Made by a program: the position numbers and the translations under genes. DNA of 64,000 nucleotides, taken from positions 51,580,669 through 51,644,668 of the forward strand of contig OZ010586.1 in NCBI GenBank assembly GCA_963932145.1, written 5' to 3'. Numbering within the stretch: the first letter of the stretch is position 1; each line of letters opens with the position of its first letter. Positions 12,167 to 24,220 of this stretch are shown piece by piece. The notes under the pieces were generated by a model. The model was not told the origin of the DNA, searched no databases, and saw nothing but the letters and a program-made list of their open reading frames with translations. Source of the stretch: Acanthosepion lycidas. Its lineage: Eukaryota; Mollusca; Cephalopoda; Sepiida; Sepiidae.

Positions 12167-12603
12167 AATCTTTCTTTGTCTCCAGGGCAAGTTTTTCTCA
12201 TTAAATTTTCTTACTTTCTAACAAATCTTTTAAAATTATGAATCCATTGCTATTATTTTTTACATCACCAGTTGCAGTTTCTTTGTTTAAATCAATAATG
12301 ATAATTTAGGAGGAAATTAAAATCAAATGTTTCATTAATTCTTATTTTTTCACTAAAATATTTAAATCAGCTGAAATCTTGAAAAACTTGTTACCACAAA
12401 AAAAAAAAAAAATTACAAAATCATAAAACATCTTCTCAATGTTTTTTTCTAGAGGAAAATATATCATTGTTTTATAAAAGAAAATTCAAACTGAAATTGT
12501 TAGATTAGATATTGTCATGACAAAATATAGGTTGTTATAATTTAGCTTGAACATTGATAAATGTTATGTGCACTTGTCACAAGTATTCTACATTTATTAT
12601 CAT

Positions 12604-12650
12604 AACTATCTATCTCAGTTTATTAATATCTATCTATCTCAGTTTATTAA

Positions 12651-12736
<86 letters not shown>

Positions 12737-12753
12737 CTTTCTTTCTTTCTTTA
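12604..12753. repeat. (TATC)n / (TTTC)n tract with duplicated flank
   Basis: Two copies of the module TATCTATCTCAGTTTATTAA precede a long TATC array (12651-12735), which changes to TTTC (12736-12753). Open stretches of Leu-Ser-Ile-Tyr repeats over it are artefacts. Confidence 0.96.
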
Positions 12754-13394
12754 TATTGGTAGAATGACTTCATCAATCACAAACACCAAAGTCTTCAAGA
12801 ATGGCAATATCTTCAACATTGTGTCAATGCTACAAAAACACAGCTGCACTGGACATGTCATGTACTGAAGACGGAAGAGCATTGACTTTAAAATTACTTT
12901 ACTCTTCAGTGACTTGGCCATTATAACAGAACAGTACTACAAAAAGGATGCAGAGATTCATTACAAAAAAGACACCTTATCATGTGTCATTTTTACAACT
13001 TACCTACTGCAAACAAAAAACAAAAACATAAATAAAAAAGACTACAATTTGTCCAAAGTTTTAAAATGAAAATGTTTCAGCATACTTTGTAACCTTAATC
13101 AGTTACTTGAAGACAGATTTATCTTTTATATATTTCCTCTGGCATATTTCAAAGTTATTTTCCACAATATGTTGAATACTGCTCAAAAGAGAAATGTTTT
13201 AAGTATAAATAGAGATTTGCTTTGAGAATTGGTTGCATTTTGAAAGAGTTTCTGGAATCTTTTAATTCAGTCATTCATTCATTTAGTTTTTATGGATTAT
13301 CAGCCCTTTGCAAGTTATTTAAAGTGATAAAATATTCTTTTGGGATTTAAGAATTTTTTTTAAGATAGTAATTTTTTAATGATACAAGTCTTGC

Positions 13395-13801
13395 TAATTA
13401 ACCTGGAGCTGAGGGAGAAGAGGTGGATTCATGCCTTCCCCAAGGGTATTTGCATTTAAGTGAATATAACAGACCTAGCAGGAATTGGAACCTGGGTCTC
13501 CAGTTAACAATTCCAAGCCTGTTGTGATATGTAAATGATATGTAAATGTTAATTAGCATAGGTAAGGCATAAACTGTATAAATGCCCAAGTCCAGTAAGG
13601 TTTGAGCTGTCCTTGGTATGCAAGTACTGCTGGACTGATATGAAGGAAATCCCACTTCATAACAGCCACTATCCATTACACCACATACATCTCCAAGCTT
13701 ACACAGCACGTGGTATTCCTAAGTGGTCACCCATCTAAATACTGACTAAACTTTGATAATCATACAGGAACCAGTGTTTCAATGTGATGTGGCTGTAAGC
13801 C
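13395..13801 (-). mobile_element. Composite SINE with 5S rRNA-like head and tRNA-like boxes
   Basis: Read on the minus strand from 13801, a 5S rRNA-like block (see next entry) is followed directly by an A-box-like TGGTGTAATGGATAGTGG (13666-13683). A B-box-like GGTTCCAATTCC lies at 13481-13492. The family S1 tail then follows (AAATACCCTTGGGGAAGGCA, TGAATCCACCTCTTCTCCCT). The A to B distance of about 175 bases is far longer than in a tRNA, so either extra sequence was inserted or two retroposed units lie side by side. A Pol III-driven chimeric SINE is the simplest reading. Open frames across it are incidental. Confidence 0.6.
13703..13801 (-). pseudogene. 5S rRNA-like sequence (pseudogene or SINE head)
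   Basis: On the minus strand the block opens with GGCTTACAGCCACATCACAT and closes with GGAATACCACGTGCTGT. It includes AGTCAGTATTTAGATGGGTG and ACC, the equivalent of the 5S TAGTACTTGGATGGGTGACC internal control region. It is about 99 bases against the usual 120, with about 20 bases missing before the TAGT block and many substitutions in the middle. The colinear match at both ends and at box C makes 5S ancestry very likely, but it is not a functional 5S gene. Confidence 0.82.
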
Positions 13802-14159
13802 TTCTCTGGAATCTTATTCCAAAACAAAATTGTTGGAATTAATCAGATGGAACCTCAGTCAGACCTTATCTGATTCAATAGTATAAACATAATTAGTACT
13901 CTTTAGATTTATGTGCTGAATGTCACAGTGCCATTCTTTCAATGAGATAATCAAATATTTTTTTTAAAACAAAAATATTATTCTATTATCTTAAAAGTTT
14001 TTCAGTTTGAAAACAATATTTTCTGCATCTTATTTATAGTTTTGCACAAATCCAATGACTATAAAAAAATATTTTGAAAGAGTTGAAAAAATACTTTACT
14101 TTCCACCAAATAGTAAAATTAATGAAAAACTTAAAAGAAATGACTCCCAACCCTTTCAG

Positions 14160-14226
14160 AAATATTGGTGACAAATATTGGCAACAAATATTGGTTAAAA
14201 AAAGAAAGGTTCCTGGCACTGAGAGT
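14160..14226 (+). other. Candidate host exon (67 nt), low confidence
   Basis: A pyrimidine-rich acceptor CCCAACCCTTTCAG is followed by 67 bases open in one frame (NIGDKYWQQILVKKRKVPGT and then ES) and the donor GTAAGTAATT. The frame begins after one base and ends on a codon boundary. There is no homology I recognise. In DNA of this composition such combinations arise by chance, so this is a candidate only. Confidence 0.18.
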
Positions 14227-15464
14227 GTAAGTAATTCAGTCGTCCATGTTTTTACCTATTAAAAATCTGAATGTCTAAATTCCAAACATTAATAAAATAA
14301 AAATAAAGATGACATGGGTATGCCTGTTAAATAAATCATTTTGCATTTACAAACATGTGTATATGAATTCAAGAGTTAAAAAAAGAAAAAAACAGACTTT
14401 TGTTGAATTAAAATCTTTGGTTAGTTAGTACAAAGAAAAAGTTGAAGTTTAGAAAAGACTTAAAGAGTTGGTTCACAATCAGAAGCTGTGGTTGAAAAAA
14501 GATTTTTATTGTTTTTTTAAGCTTCACTGACCATCTTTGTTGTCGTTGTTGAAGATGATTTGTTTGAAGTTGCCAACATGTTTCTTTCAGCACATACTGT
14601 GAGAAAGGAAAAAGCTATACAACCACATCTTCTCTTGTGTGTGAACAACTGGGAGACATCTTCATCTTTGCTCCTGAAAGTCAAAATCTGTGGGTTTTTA
14701 TAAAAATTGCTTTTTCAAAAGTAAGATTGAGAAAAGAAAGGTTTTAGTTTTCTCTGAAATATTACACATGATAATGTTAATTTCCAAACAAATGGACATC
14801 TTGATTTAAATGAGGTGTGTTGCATTGTGGTATCTTTCTGGCATGTTTGTAATGTTTGATAATTTTTTTAATATGGTATTTATGTGGGTATGCAATTGGG
14901 TTGGAAATAGGGTTTATTTCCTATAAGATTACAACTTCTAATTATAAATTTCATTACAAAAATCTTGGGAGAAATTATCATAGTAATATATAATTTATAG
15001 AATGAAAGAATAGAGTGAATACTAGTGATTAATAACAAAAGAAGAAAAAAGAAAAGAAAAGAAAAGAAACAAATGACTATGTGCATGTCATCAGATCTAC
15101 CTAATTTAAGTGACAATTTTGTACAGATCTGTAATATTTCCACCTGAAAATTTTCAGCCAAATAATGAGGAAAGAAAGCTTGCAGAATTTAGTATTCATA
15201 GGATGCATCAAATGCAAAACAAATTAGAAGAAAGAATCAATAAACCTATTTGATATAAGTTTGAGCAAGTGGATGAAGAGACAATTACTGCAAAGACATA
15301 GAGGATATAAAGAGCAATTATGACTGAGTGAAACAAAAAAATAAGAAGCTGCAGAGAGCCACAACAATTGTACATGGTGAGAAGAAATATGATAGTCTGA
15401 TGATCACTTAAGGCATATAATTGTCAGTCCCAATACAGTGTTATTTCTATGTCCATACTATATA

Positions 15465-15630
15465 CAGTGCTGTGCAAAAATTGATAAAATTTTTTGAAAG
15501 AGGTTCTAATTGACTTAAAGGATTTTTTTAATGAATATATAGTTTAATTAAGATTTGTTAACCATTTAGAAAAAAATAGGCAATTTTTAAAATATTATCT
15601 TAGGGGTTCCCTTACTTTTGCACAGCACTG
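15465..15630. mobile_element. 166-bp Tc1/mariner-type MITE
   Basis: Terminal inverted repeats CAGTGCTGTGCAAAA at both ends (15465-15479 and 15616-15630), flanked by TA on each side. The inner 135 bp is AT-rich with no ORF. The terminal repeat style and TA target make a Tc1/mariner-mobilised MITE very likely. Confidence 0.9.
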
Positions 15631-15632
15631 TA

Positions 15633-15789
15633 TATACAGGGTGAAAGGGTACCTCGAGGTGGTGTAATGGTTGGCAAGCTTGTCTCGCTAGAACAATTGA
15701 CTGGTTAGTGAGTTCAATTCTTACTTGGTGCCCCCCTAATTTCACTTCCACATCTAAGCTATGTTTGGAAAATCACTATACAGGGTGAG
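15633..15789 (+). mobile_element. tRNA-derived SINE with target duplication
   Basis: A tRNA-like head has an A-box-like GGTGTAATGGTTGGCA (15661-15676) and a B-box-like GAGTTCAATTC (15710-15720), followed by CTTGGTGCCCC and a short unrelated body. Matching TATACAGGGTGA sequences at 15633-15644 and 15777-15788 look like target-site duplications, giving an insert of about 132 bp. The left duplication abuts the 3' end of the MITE at 15630. Confidence 0.75.
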
Positions 15790-15931
15790 GGAGAAGCATG
15801 AAAAAATCGATTATTTCCACTATCGATGGGAGTTGGGAAATGTAAAGTTGATCTTGGCCTTCCCGCTAACTTGGAGCATGTGCATGGAAATTTTGGTACA
15901 AATCCGTTGAAAATTGCAGCGATGCATTCAT

Positions 15932-15951
15932 TACACACACACACACACACA
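15932..15951. repeat. (AC)n microsatellite
   Basis: Ten AC units. Confidence 0.95.
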
Positions 15952-16829
15952 TCCTGCCTTTTATAGATAGAGATACTTTGGTTAGATACTTTATATTTTA
16001 TAGGTGCATAGATAAAACTAAAAGACCTACTAAAGTACTGTGTCCTTATCAGTAGCATGCAGAAGGAAGGGGAGAGGTTGTATCAGTTCTAGACATCTAT
16101 ATTAGGAGAGCACCCAATCAAAGAATGAAATAAAAATTTAGTTTTAGAAATTTTAAATAAAGTATTTATTTCATGTTTCATCTATTTTTACATATTTAAA
16201 ATGTCTTCCTTTCTCACATTTCTCAGTACTAGACCCTATAGGCCCCTCTCCTACTTGAATCTTATGGGCATAGAATCAAGGAATTGATCCTGGGCATCAC
16301 CAAGCCTCTGTATGTTACTTGTCCTTGTCAATGCTGTTTGAAAATGAACAAAGAAGAGTCAACTTATTGATGAAAAAATTTAATTGCAGTACTTTTTCAA
16401 AGCAATTCTTATTCATGTTTATTATAAATGTTATATCCTTGACATTTAAGTAATAATACGTGATCAGTAAAATATACCAAAAGGTTACAAAGATGCACTC
16501 TTTTGTATTGATCTAAACATAGCTGAATTATAGGCAGTATTATAGTTATAAGAGATCTGAACATTCAATGACTAGTAAAAATAGTCATACAGAAAGTCAT
16601 GAAAGAAATATCACAAGGTACTATCAGTGAGCATAGGAAAATCATCAAAGAGAAAATTATATTTTTGGTCTAAATAAATAATATTTTTCATAAAATAAGT
16701 AAAATTTTAATTAATTTAATATGTCATAATAAAATAATTTATATTTATTTATTTTTTAAATATTACTTATTTTATTATTATATGTAATGGATGTTGGAAT
16801 GGAAGTAGTAAGCCATGTTAAAATTCTGG

Positions 16830-17085
16830 CCTAGTCTGTTGTATTCACTTTCACCGAAATCCTCTTGAGAAAGGCATGAATAAATATCTTCTTCACCATT
16901 TATGTGAAAAATAATACAGTAGATTGAGTTCCCTTACCTTGTGTGGCAACCAGTCTAAGAAAAGGAAAACTCTGAATTCCAAACAGCCATGAAGAAAGTG
17001 GTGGGAATCCACTCTACTATCTTTTCCAAGAATGCATGGTAATTCACAGAAAAGGAATCTATGGAGAGTGCTTATGTCCTCAAAG
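16830..17085 (+). repeat. Dispersed repeat C, fragment
   Basis: Contains CTCTTGAGAAAGGCATGAA, CAACCAGTCTAAGAAAAGGA, AACTCTGAATTCCAAACAGC, GAAAGTGGTGGGAATCCACT and CCAAGAATGCATGGTAATTC, then CTATGGAGAGTGCTTATGTC. The same ordered blocks occur in tandem at 56060-56600 and once at 61235-61385. Confidence 0.8.
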
Positions 17086-17149
17086 AATATGGCATAAAAA
17101 GAAAAAAAGTGTTACTACTATTAAATTCAACTTTTATTTTATTGTCGGT

Positions 17150-17560
17150 AATTATCTCTCTTTGGTTGAGATAAAGTCATGTGGGTCACATGACAGCCAC
17201 TTAGTGATGTTATTTCATAGAGCAATGAAAGACTTCCTTCTGCCACATAGTGCAGCTTACAAGCCCATGGTGCCATTTTCCTATGGATATATATCTTCAC
17301 CAGTCCTCAATTTGGGAAAAACCCATGGCATGCCATTTTCTCATTTCCTCACTATTTACATAGCAGACAAATCAAGCCGACTTGAATTTGGAATCCTAAA
17401 TATGGTTTCTCCTGAAATACAGAAGAACTTTGGCAGGGAATTATTACAAGTAAGACCTTATCTTTTTGTTTCCTTTTCACACTGCTTGTTGTGTTAACTG
17501 CATGGGACATATGTAAATATGTATATATAATTTTGTGTATGACTTAATGGCATAGAACTC
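17150..17560 (+). repeat. Dispersed repeat D, copy 1
   Basis: Begins near GATAAAGTCATGTGGGTCAC and includes ATGACAGCCACTTAGTGATG, the block TTTGGAATCCTAAATATG, CTTTTCACACTGC(T/G)TGTTGT, then GTAAATATGTATATATAA and TTGTGTATGA. The plus-strand copy at 50320-50720 is colinear, and a minus-strand fragment lies at 59826-59865. A 153-codon open stretch at 17036-17497 crosses repeats C and D, so it is not a gene. Confidence 0.85.
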
Positions 17561-17569
17561 TTTCTGAGA

Positions 17570-20090
17570 ACAAAGCATGTTTGTCATTTCTTTTCTTCCA
17601 ACTATTCTGTTCTATCCATATATTAAGGTGTCATGGATATAACAATGCCCATAATGGGGCAAATACAAACAGGGAAAATGTTCATTTCTTCCATAGCTCA
17701 CACATTTTTAAGATATAATAAAGAAATTAGAATATTAATTATTGAAAATATGGCCTATTTCAAATAAAAATTTTATTTATTTTCCCTATAATTTTTTCTA
17801 CTCATAAATGAAAGTTATGACTTTTTTCTGCCCCAACAAATTGTATATTATGACATTTCATCCATCACTTTTTTTCTGATGACTTTCCACACTCCTCATA
17901 ACTAAACATTCTGGATACCCATTTAAAGCAACAAGAAATTTATCTCTTATTACATGTAAGAACAGTTATCACAAAGCCATTTAACAAGCAATGGTCATAT
18001 GGGAGAATACCAATGGGGAGTTAGGGGTCAGATCCAAAATTAGAAATAAATGTTTGTAATTTCAAAGGTCATAAATCAGTTTTGCAAGCATAAAATTACC
18101 ATATTCCAATGCCTACAAATGTAGACCCAATCTTGATTTCAGCTTTCTTTTTTGAAAAACATCACAGAGAACACAAAATCTTTTTTTGAGGTAAGACTTT
18201 GATTTCTTCCTCATTGCCATAGGTCACCTACTGTCAAATAGGATATCACCATACTCAATGATTTTGTATGATTCAGTAAATGCTGCTGGTTTTATGTTAT
18301 AAAGAGACTGACTTCTGTAAATCTTCAAACACTGGTTGCAGACCTTATAGCATGCTTGGCAAATGATAAATATAAGAGTTACTTTGATGTATAAATTTCT
18401 GTTTGGAAAGAGTTGAGAGGAATTTGAGTGAAAGGAGAAGTATCCTATTCCTTCTAATTCTAAATGCCCTACCATATGATCTTGTCTATACCTAATCCTT
18501 TCAGTTGTAGCCATTCTGAGAGTAACACCCTTCATGTAACTAATATATCAAGCTGATTCTAAAATCTCTTATACAGAAATTGCCTACATTTCTTAATTGG
18601 TTTACAGTGCTGAACAATATTTTTATAAAATCTAAAATTCTAGGAGTGAAATTATCAACAAATTGAGTTGGATTTTGTATTTCTTTAAATCAACATTGAA
18701 TTAAAACCTGTCATGAGCAAAGCTTAGAATATTAAATTTATTTTGTAAATTACACAAGCAAATCTTGTTTCATGTACAGGTTAGCCATCACTAATCCAAC
18801 ATCATTAGGACCTGATTTTTCTGGGTGCTTACATTAATTTTCTCTCTGTTTCTTTGTCATAAATTGTAGATGAACCAATGCAGTATAAATCATCCAAGCT
18901 ATGCACAGCCATGCTACTGTGAAGTTTTTCAGAAGTTCTACATTATCTGTTATGAACAACATAAGGTGCTTGCACCACAACATGAGAAGCACTTCCTGTA
19001 TTCACCAGAGTCATGACTGGAGCTAAATATCAACAGGTTATAATAAAAATGCACAAAAGACAAGTAGAAATGCCTTACCGTTGTTTGGAAATACTCAAAA
19101 ACAACTGACACAGCCGTCAACACCACTGAACAGTAGTAGCAGGTCCTCCCTGTAGCAGAAATGAAATAAAGACTGAGAGCTGCCTAACAAAAACAGTATC
19201 CATGCCCATTGGTCAAAAAGACAACATCTAGTGTGCTGTCTCTGTAAAAAGAAAGCAAATGATTGCCCTGCCAGAACAGAGACAGTGCAAACCCTGGGAT
19301 GTCTAGGTATGAAGAAATAAACTATTCACCTGCTCCCCACAATGAAATTGTTGGATGGTTAACTGAGTGATGTTAGTTATGCAAATAATTCATTTTACTA
19401 GCCAACAGCTAATTTTGGGGGCTCAATAAAAGCAATGTGCTTTGCTGAGCTGTCGTCTAATGAGCATTTTGCTTGCCATTTTGCTTAGTATATATCCTAT
19501 GAGGGTGTTTGTATGCATAAGCAGCATTGGTAAAGATTTGCAACCCTTTTGCTTTTCACATCAATGTCATATTGACACCTTTTAATACAGTGTCAGGCTC
19601 TCCTTATTTATGTGCTTTCTCTTTGCGCAACTAACTTGCATCCTCCAGAGTAGCTCCATTATGCTCCAGTGAGGCCCCAGTGGCTAGAGAGCTTGCATCA
19701 ACCCACATGTCAAGATTTGGCTGCCTGTGATTATTGTCAGGGGGTGGTAATTCAATATTTCATCACTTGTGATTATCATCAGTGGGAATAATCGAAGAAA
19801 CTGTAGAAATTAATCAGGGAAGCATCTGATACAATAAGAACTATCTCCATTGATGCTTCTGTAGCCGAGTTGACACCTTCTCCAAGAGTTGTCCTCAATC
19901 ATAATTGGCTGCTTGGAGAACATAGTAAGACTATGCATGTGGTTCTGTTGCCATAATTGTGGTACTGATTTACATGGTAACAGTAATATTCAGTCCATCC
20001 ATACTTAAAACTAGCATTCTTTCAGATCTGCTGTCAGTGTGATGGACAGATATCATCCCTGGATTTGTTTTCTTTACTTATATAGCCATG
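17570..20090. other. No gene recognised
   Basis: AT-rich up to about 18.7 kb, with a slightly more GC-rich, unique-looking part at 18.9-20.0 kb. A minus-strand open stretch of 103 codons (18224-18535) has no recognisable motif. Near 18779 the sequence TACAGGTTAGCCATCACTAA resembles a pogo-type terminal repeat, but I cannot find its partner. Confidence 0.4.
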
Positions 20091-20094
20091 TTCA

Positions 20095-20575
20095 GTATGT
20101 TATTTATTTACATTATTTACAGTTAGACTAAGGTCATCATCTTTGTTGTTTTGGCTATATTACTGAGATGAGGTATTGTAATTATTTACACTATTTACAT
20201 TGTTCAGAATGTTGTCTGCATCTTTGTTCCCGTATTCGCAACATTTCGACTGTTGTACATGCTGCCCTTCTTCAGATGATTGGAATTTCAAACCAAACCC
20301 TTTATTTCATCAACTGAGGTAGATTGTTCTAGTTCCACATTTCATGTCTCTCCCAGATATCTCAGTGTCCATTATCTCCCTTTCAACTCAGCTCTCCAAG
20401 TTTTTGTTCACCTCTGCTGTAGCCAGGTATTGAACTCACAACTCTTCAACCAATACTTTTATCTACTGGACACAGTGAATAAAAGCAATGAGAAGGATGA
20501 GGTCAACAGTCTGAACAATGTAAATAGTGTAAATAATATTTGTTGTTATTATCATGTTTTGGCTGTTGTGTCCTC
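20095..20575. mobile_element. Penelope-derived foldback element without ORF, copy 2
   Basis: The left arm around 20190-20440 has ATTTACATTGTTCAGAATGT, CGCAACATTTCGACTGTTGT, GCCCTTCTTCAGATGATTGG and CCTTTATTTCATCAACTGAG. The short right arm at about 20489-20545 reads GATGAGGTCAACAGTCTGAA and CAATGTAAATAGTGTAAATA, the reverse complement of the left end. A second partial arm precedes it at 20100-20165. A minus-strand tRNA-like part is present (GGTATTGAACTCACAACTC, TTTATCTACTGGACAC). The 119-codon open stretch across it is incidental. Confidence 0.78.
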
Positions 20576-21459
20576 TGGCCTTCTTCACATATCTGTTCAT
20601 CTAGGTAACCTTCAGAGAATTTTATACAGAACTATTTAATCTATGGGTGTAGATTCATTTTTTTGCTCTCCATGTTTAAGTATATTTAGTCTTGTTCTTT
20701 TTAGTACTGCTCAGTTATTGCTAGTTGCTTTCTACTTACTTCAAATTTGTGGATGTTAACAAGGTTGTGGGTGTTGTGAGTATTTTTTAGGTTCAATATA
20801 TAAACAAAGAAGATAGAAGAAGAAGCATACAAAAAGCTTGAGTTTCTGCTACGTACATTTATCACTTTTATCTTGACTGTATTTAAACAAAGTTAAATGT
20901 CTCTATGTCCAATTTCCTTTTTGGTTTAGAAATTATTTACAGGAAGCACGGATAAGAATGGGTAAAGCTGGTCAAGTTCAAATCTGCTTTGCACTGAGTT
21001 GGGAAGACCGAACCTTTACTTCATGAGTAAGGGTTGCTAAAACACATTTAGGGATGTCATTGGTAAGGGGTCATCAGTGTACTGGGGAAGCCACTGTTTC
21101 CCAGTAGGGAACACTATTACTGGGTGGTTCACATCTTGAAGCCAAGAGAGGAAAGAGAAAGATTCTGTCCTTTCCGAAAGTTGGATCATAAAATCACAAA
21201 TGTGACCAGAAACCATTTCCAGTTTCTTTATACTTGCTTTATACTTAAATTAATTAATTTTTTTATTCATTATTATTATTTTATATATCAGTTTTATTTC
21301 ATTTTCACCATTACCTGTACCACATTAGTCCAAATAATGTAAATAATGATAACTCCTCATCCCAGACAGAAACAAATTTAGCCTTTCAACATAGACTTTA
21401 GATGTGATAATGTATGAACAACAGATTTTCTTTCAACAGAATTTCCAATTTTCTTACAG

Positions 21460-21548
21460 CTACTCAGTCTGACAGTCTCTTCAGTTGAACAGTTTGTGCA
21501 AGTCTCTTTAAAGGCAAAACAAAAAAAAATTCCCAAAGAGAGAATATG
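21460..21548 (+). other. Candidate host exon (89 nt), very low confidence
   Basis: The acceptor TTTCCAATTTTCTTACAG is followed by a frame open for 29 codons (LLSLTVSSVEQFVQVSLKAK and on), before a weak donor GTGATAAAG. No homology recognised. Nearby at 21606-21935 a 109-codon minus-strand open stretch also lacks any recognisable motif. Confidence 0.12.
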
Positions 21549-22449
21549 GTGATAAAGTGTGTTATGTATCTAGTATCCATTCATTACATTGTAAGAGTTA
21601 GTCCATTAGTTTGATTGGACAGCTCTCGTCACATGATTGGCGCTCTGTCTTGGCCTGCAAATGGTAGGCATTATTTGATTAGTGCAAATGTCGAAACGAT
21701 ACATATGACCAGATTTAAAATATCCCAGTAGCAACATGTCCGCAGCAGATCCATCTTTGATAACCATCTCTGCGATATGATTGGTAAGTGTGGCATATGT
21801 GTGAAAGCCGTGAGATGGAAACAATGTGAACTGAGATATATCAGGAAAAAGCATATAAGCTGAAATAAGCCAGAGGTTCTGGTTTATTTTTCTCTTGACT
21901 GTTGTCAGGTTGATTTGTGGTATTTCTTTGCACAAGAGTTTCCTTGCATAAGTCCAGGCTAACTAAAATGTTTTCATTCACTTTTGTTTCTGGAAATCTC
22001 CTTCTTGAGGAGGTAAGAAAATTGAGGTCATTTAAACAACAACCATTAAAGATTTATTTTTAACAAAAAGAATTCAAATTTCAAGTGATTTTCTTAAAAG
22101 CAATCATCAATTTTAACATCATCTAACACAAGTTATTTTTATCATCACCTTTTGCTTCTCATCAGAAGTGATGGATACACACAACAAATTCAAATCAATA
22201 AATCAGTTATATTTGTATCCCAGTGATCATAAAAAAGCAGAAACAAAGTTCCCCTTCTTTTGTTAAATATAAAATTTACATTTTTGTACGATTATGAAAA
22301 TCACTTTAAATTGTTATTTAAGTTAGTCATTTATTTTAAATTTAAAGTTACTTACTTTCAATTTAATTGTTAAAATCACTTTAAATTTAATTGTTAAAAT
22401 CATTTTAAATTATTTATTCATTCATTTAAAAAAAATTTTCAGCTGTAAA

Positions 22450-23425
22450 ATTATTTCTACATTTCAGCTGTACTACCTTGTCCCCAAGAATATGGAGGAG
22501 CACTCATCCTTGTTTTAATATGTATCCATCAGTATCATCTGCAAACTCTTTGAGACTATGATCAACAAGAAGGCTGTTAAACACCCTGACAGAAACAAAC
22601 TCTTGAGAAACAAGCAGTATAGGTTTTGCTCTTCTAGGTCCATGGCTGATGTCCTAAATGTCCTAATACAGAGAATCAGTAAGTCACTTGATAATGAATT
22701 CATCATGAGAGCAATTGCCTTAAATATTTCAAGGGCCTCTAACAAGGTATGGTACAGTGATTGCTACAAAACCTCTTCAGTTATAGAATCTCTAGAAATG
22801 TCCTTGTAATCCTTGTTCTTCCTATGAGTTTTTGAAGATCATTCTCAATGGTCAGGTTTCTAAAGACTATGGGATCAATGTAAGCATTTCACAAAGCTCA
22901 CTACTCAGTACTACCCTCTTTTGACTTTATATAAACAATCTGCCCAAGAACATTCTCAGATCATTAGTAAATATCTCTGCAGATGATTTCACAGTTTATG
23001 AGTACAGCTCCAAACATTTAGATGACTAGAGCATGGCAGCTGATCTCTGATCTGACCTAGCTTTAACAGCCCAATGGGGAAAAAAACTAACTTTCAATAT
23101 CTCTAAAACCAAGCCACTAACTTTTCCTCATCACCAAGCTGACCTTAAATGTTCTTCAGTCACAATGGAGAGTTTGACTATCAAAAAAGTTCCTTGCTTT
23201 GAGTGCCTAATTGCGACTCAAACTTACTCTGTACCTCAAGTGGATTATATACCATATACACTCATGTATTAACTGACTTCATGTATAGTGCAACTCTAGA
23301 ATTTTGTTGCATGAGTTTTAATCCTATCAGAAAAGAAATACCTGGGTGTAGTGCCACCAGTCACAGAAAAATCATGATTTTTTACCTCTTCAAAAAAAGT
23401 ATGTGTATATTCTATAACGCCCTAT
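22450..23425 (+). pseudogene. LINE reverse transcriptase pseudogene (Jockey/CR1-like)
   Basis: Ordered reverse transcriptase blocks can be read despite frame breaks. SIICKLFETMINKK near 22530-22570 corresponds to the family ISIL..FEKLI block. KQYRFCSSRSMADVL follows. AIALNISRASNKVW near 22710-22745 corresponds to ALDISKAFDKVW, with the catalytic aspartate position changed to asparagine. GQVSKDYGINVSISQSSLLS stands for the GVPQGSVLSPTLF block. SADDFTVYEYSS near 22980-23005 is the catalytic F/YADD box, and QWGKKLTFNISKTK follows. Stops and frameshifts are frequent. No endonuclease domain is visible, so this is a 5'-truncated, decayed copy. Related plus-strand pieces lie at 39.7, 45.0, 45.6, 51.4, 54.8 and 60.1 kb. 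Clade assignment is tentative. Confidence 0.85.
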
Positions 23426-23510
23426 AGTTTGTGTAAAATACTTATCATAAAAACTCACACTGTACTTGGGTATATAGAGTATATATTCCATTGTTAAAGA
23501 TGCTTGTTAA

Positions 23511-23868
23511 TCCTGGGTATGATGATAAACTACATCTGGCAGCAGGGCTTCTGATCAGGAGGTTTTGAGGAGTATGGAACCACCTCTTAATTGTTGTTGT
23601 TTCCAGGTCCACCCTGGGTGGTATCAGCTGTTAGGGTCCAAGCTATAGGAAAACTGTGAACCCCCAAACACTACAAAAGTAGCAAAAATACCAGCAATGT
23701 ATTTTTATATAAAAAAAGATTACCAACAATACCTATTTGTTGTGAAATTGCCAAGAATACATTTTATCTGTAATTAAAAGCATACAATTGTGCTATAAAT
23801 ATTTATAGTTGGACATTAAATAACCCGTAGAGTTTGATATGCTGCTAAACAAAATCAATCAACCTACT
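23511..23868 (+). repeat. Dispersed repeat A, copy 2
   Basis: Colinear with 11630-12166 without the GATA tract: TGGGTATGATGATAAACTAC, CAGCAGGGCTTCTGATC, CACCTCTTAATTGTTGTTGT, AGCTGTTAGGGTCCAAGCTA and ATTAAATAACCCGTAGAG. It follows directly on the LINE pseudogene. Confidence 0.88.
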
Positions 23869-24220
23869 AAAGATGCTTGTATTGCATAAATAATAGTGTA
23901 AAAAATTATTTTAAATTTATTTTTAATTGTGAAAATCACTTTAAATTATTTTTTATTAAATACAAAATACTTTTGGACAAATGCTACATTTTAATTTAAA
24001 AAATAATGATAAATATAAAAGTTGGAACTACAAATCCAAATTCTACTTCCTAACTTTCTTAGTGATATGATAAAACAATGTACACTTTTAATTTTTCAAC
24101 TTATTTAGTTAATGCACTTTTACCAAAATTAAATTCTTTTACCAAATTTTAAATTCTCCAGATGTTTGATAATAGAACCAACTTATGGGAAACTGGATGT
24201 TTTACTCTGAAAGCAATATA

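Noticed and set aside
12547-12868. Ser-Ile-Tyr-Leu repeat proteins of 71-104 codons
   Set aside because: Translations of a TATC microsatellite.
13450-15735. Genuine tRNA or 5S rRNA genes
   Set aside because: The tRNA-like and 5S-like blocks have mismatched stems, deletions and abnormal box spacing; they are retroposed derivatives.
17036-17497. 153-codon plus-strand open reading frame
   Set aside because: It runs across the boundary of repeats C and D, is not conserved in the other copy of repeat D, and has no recognisable domain.
18779-18822. CAGGTTAGCCATCACTAATC after TA, like a pogo/Tigger terminal repeat
   Set aside because: I could not find a matching inverted end downstream within the window, so no element can be bounded.
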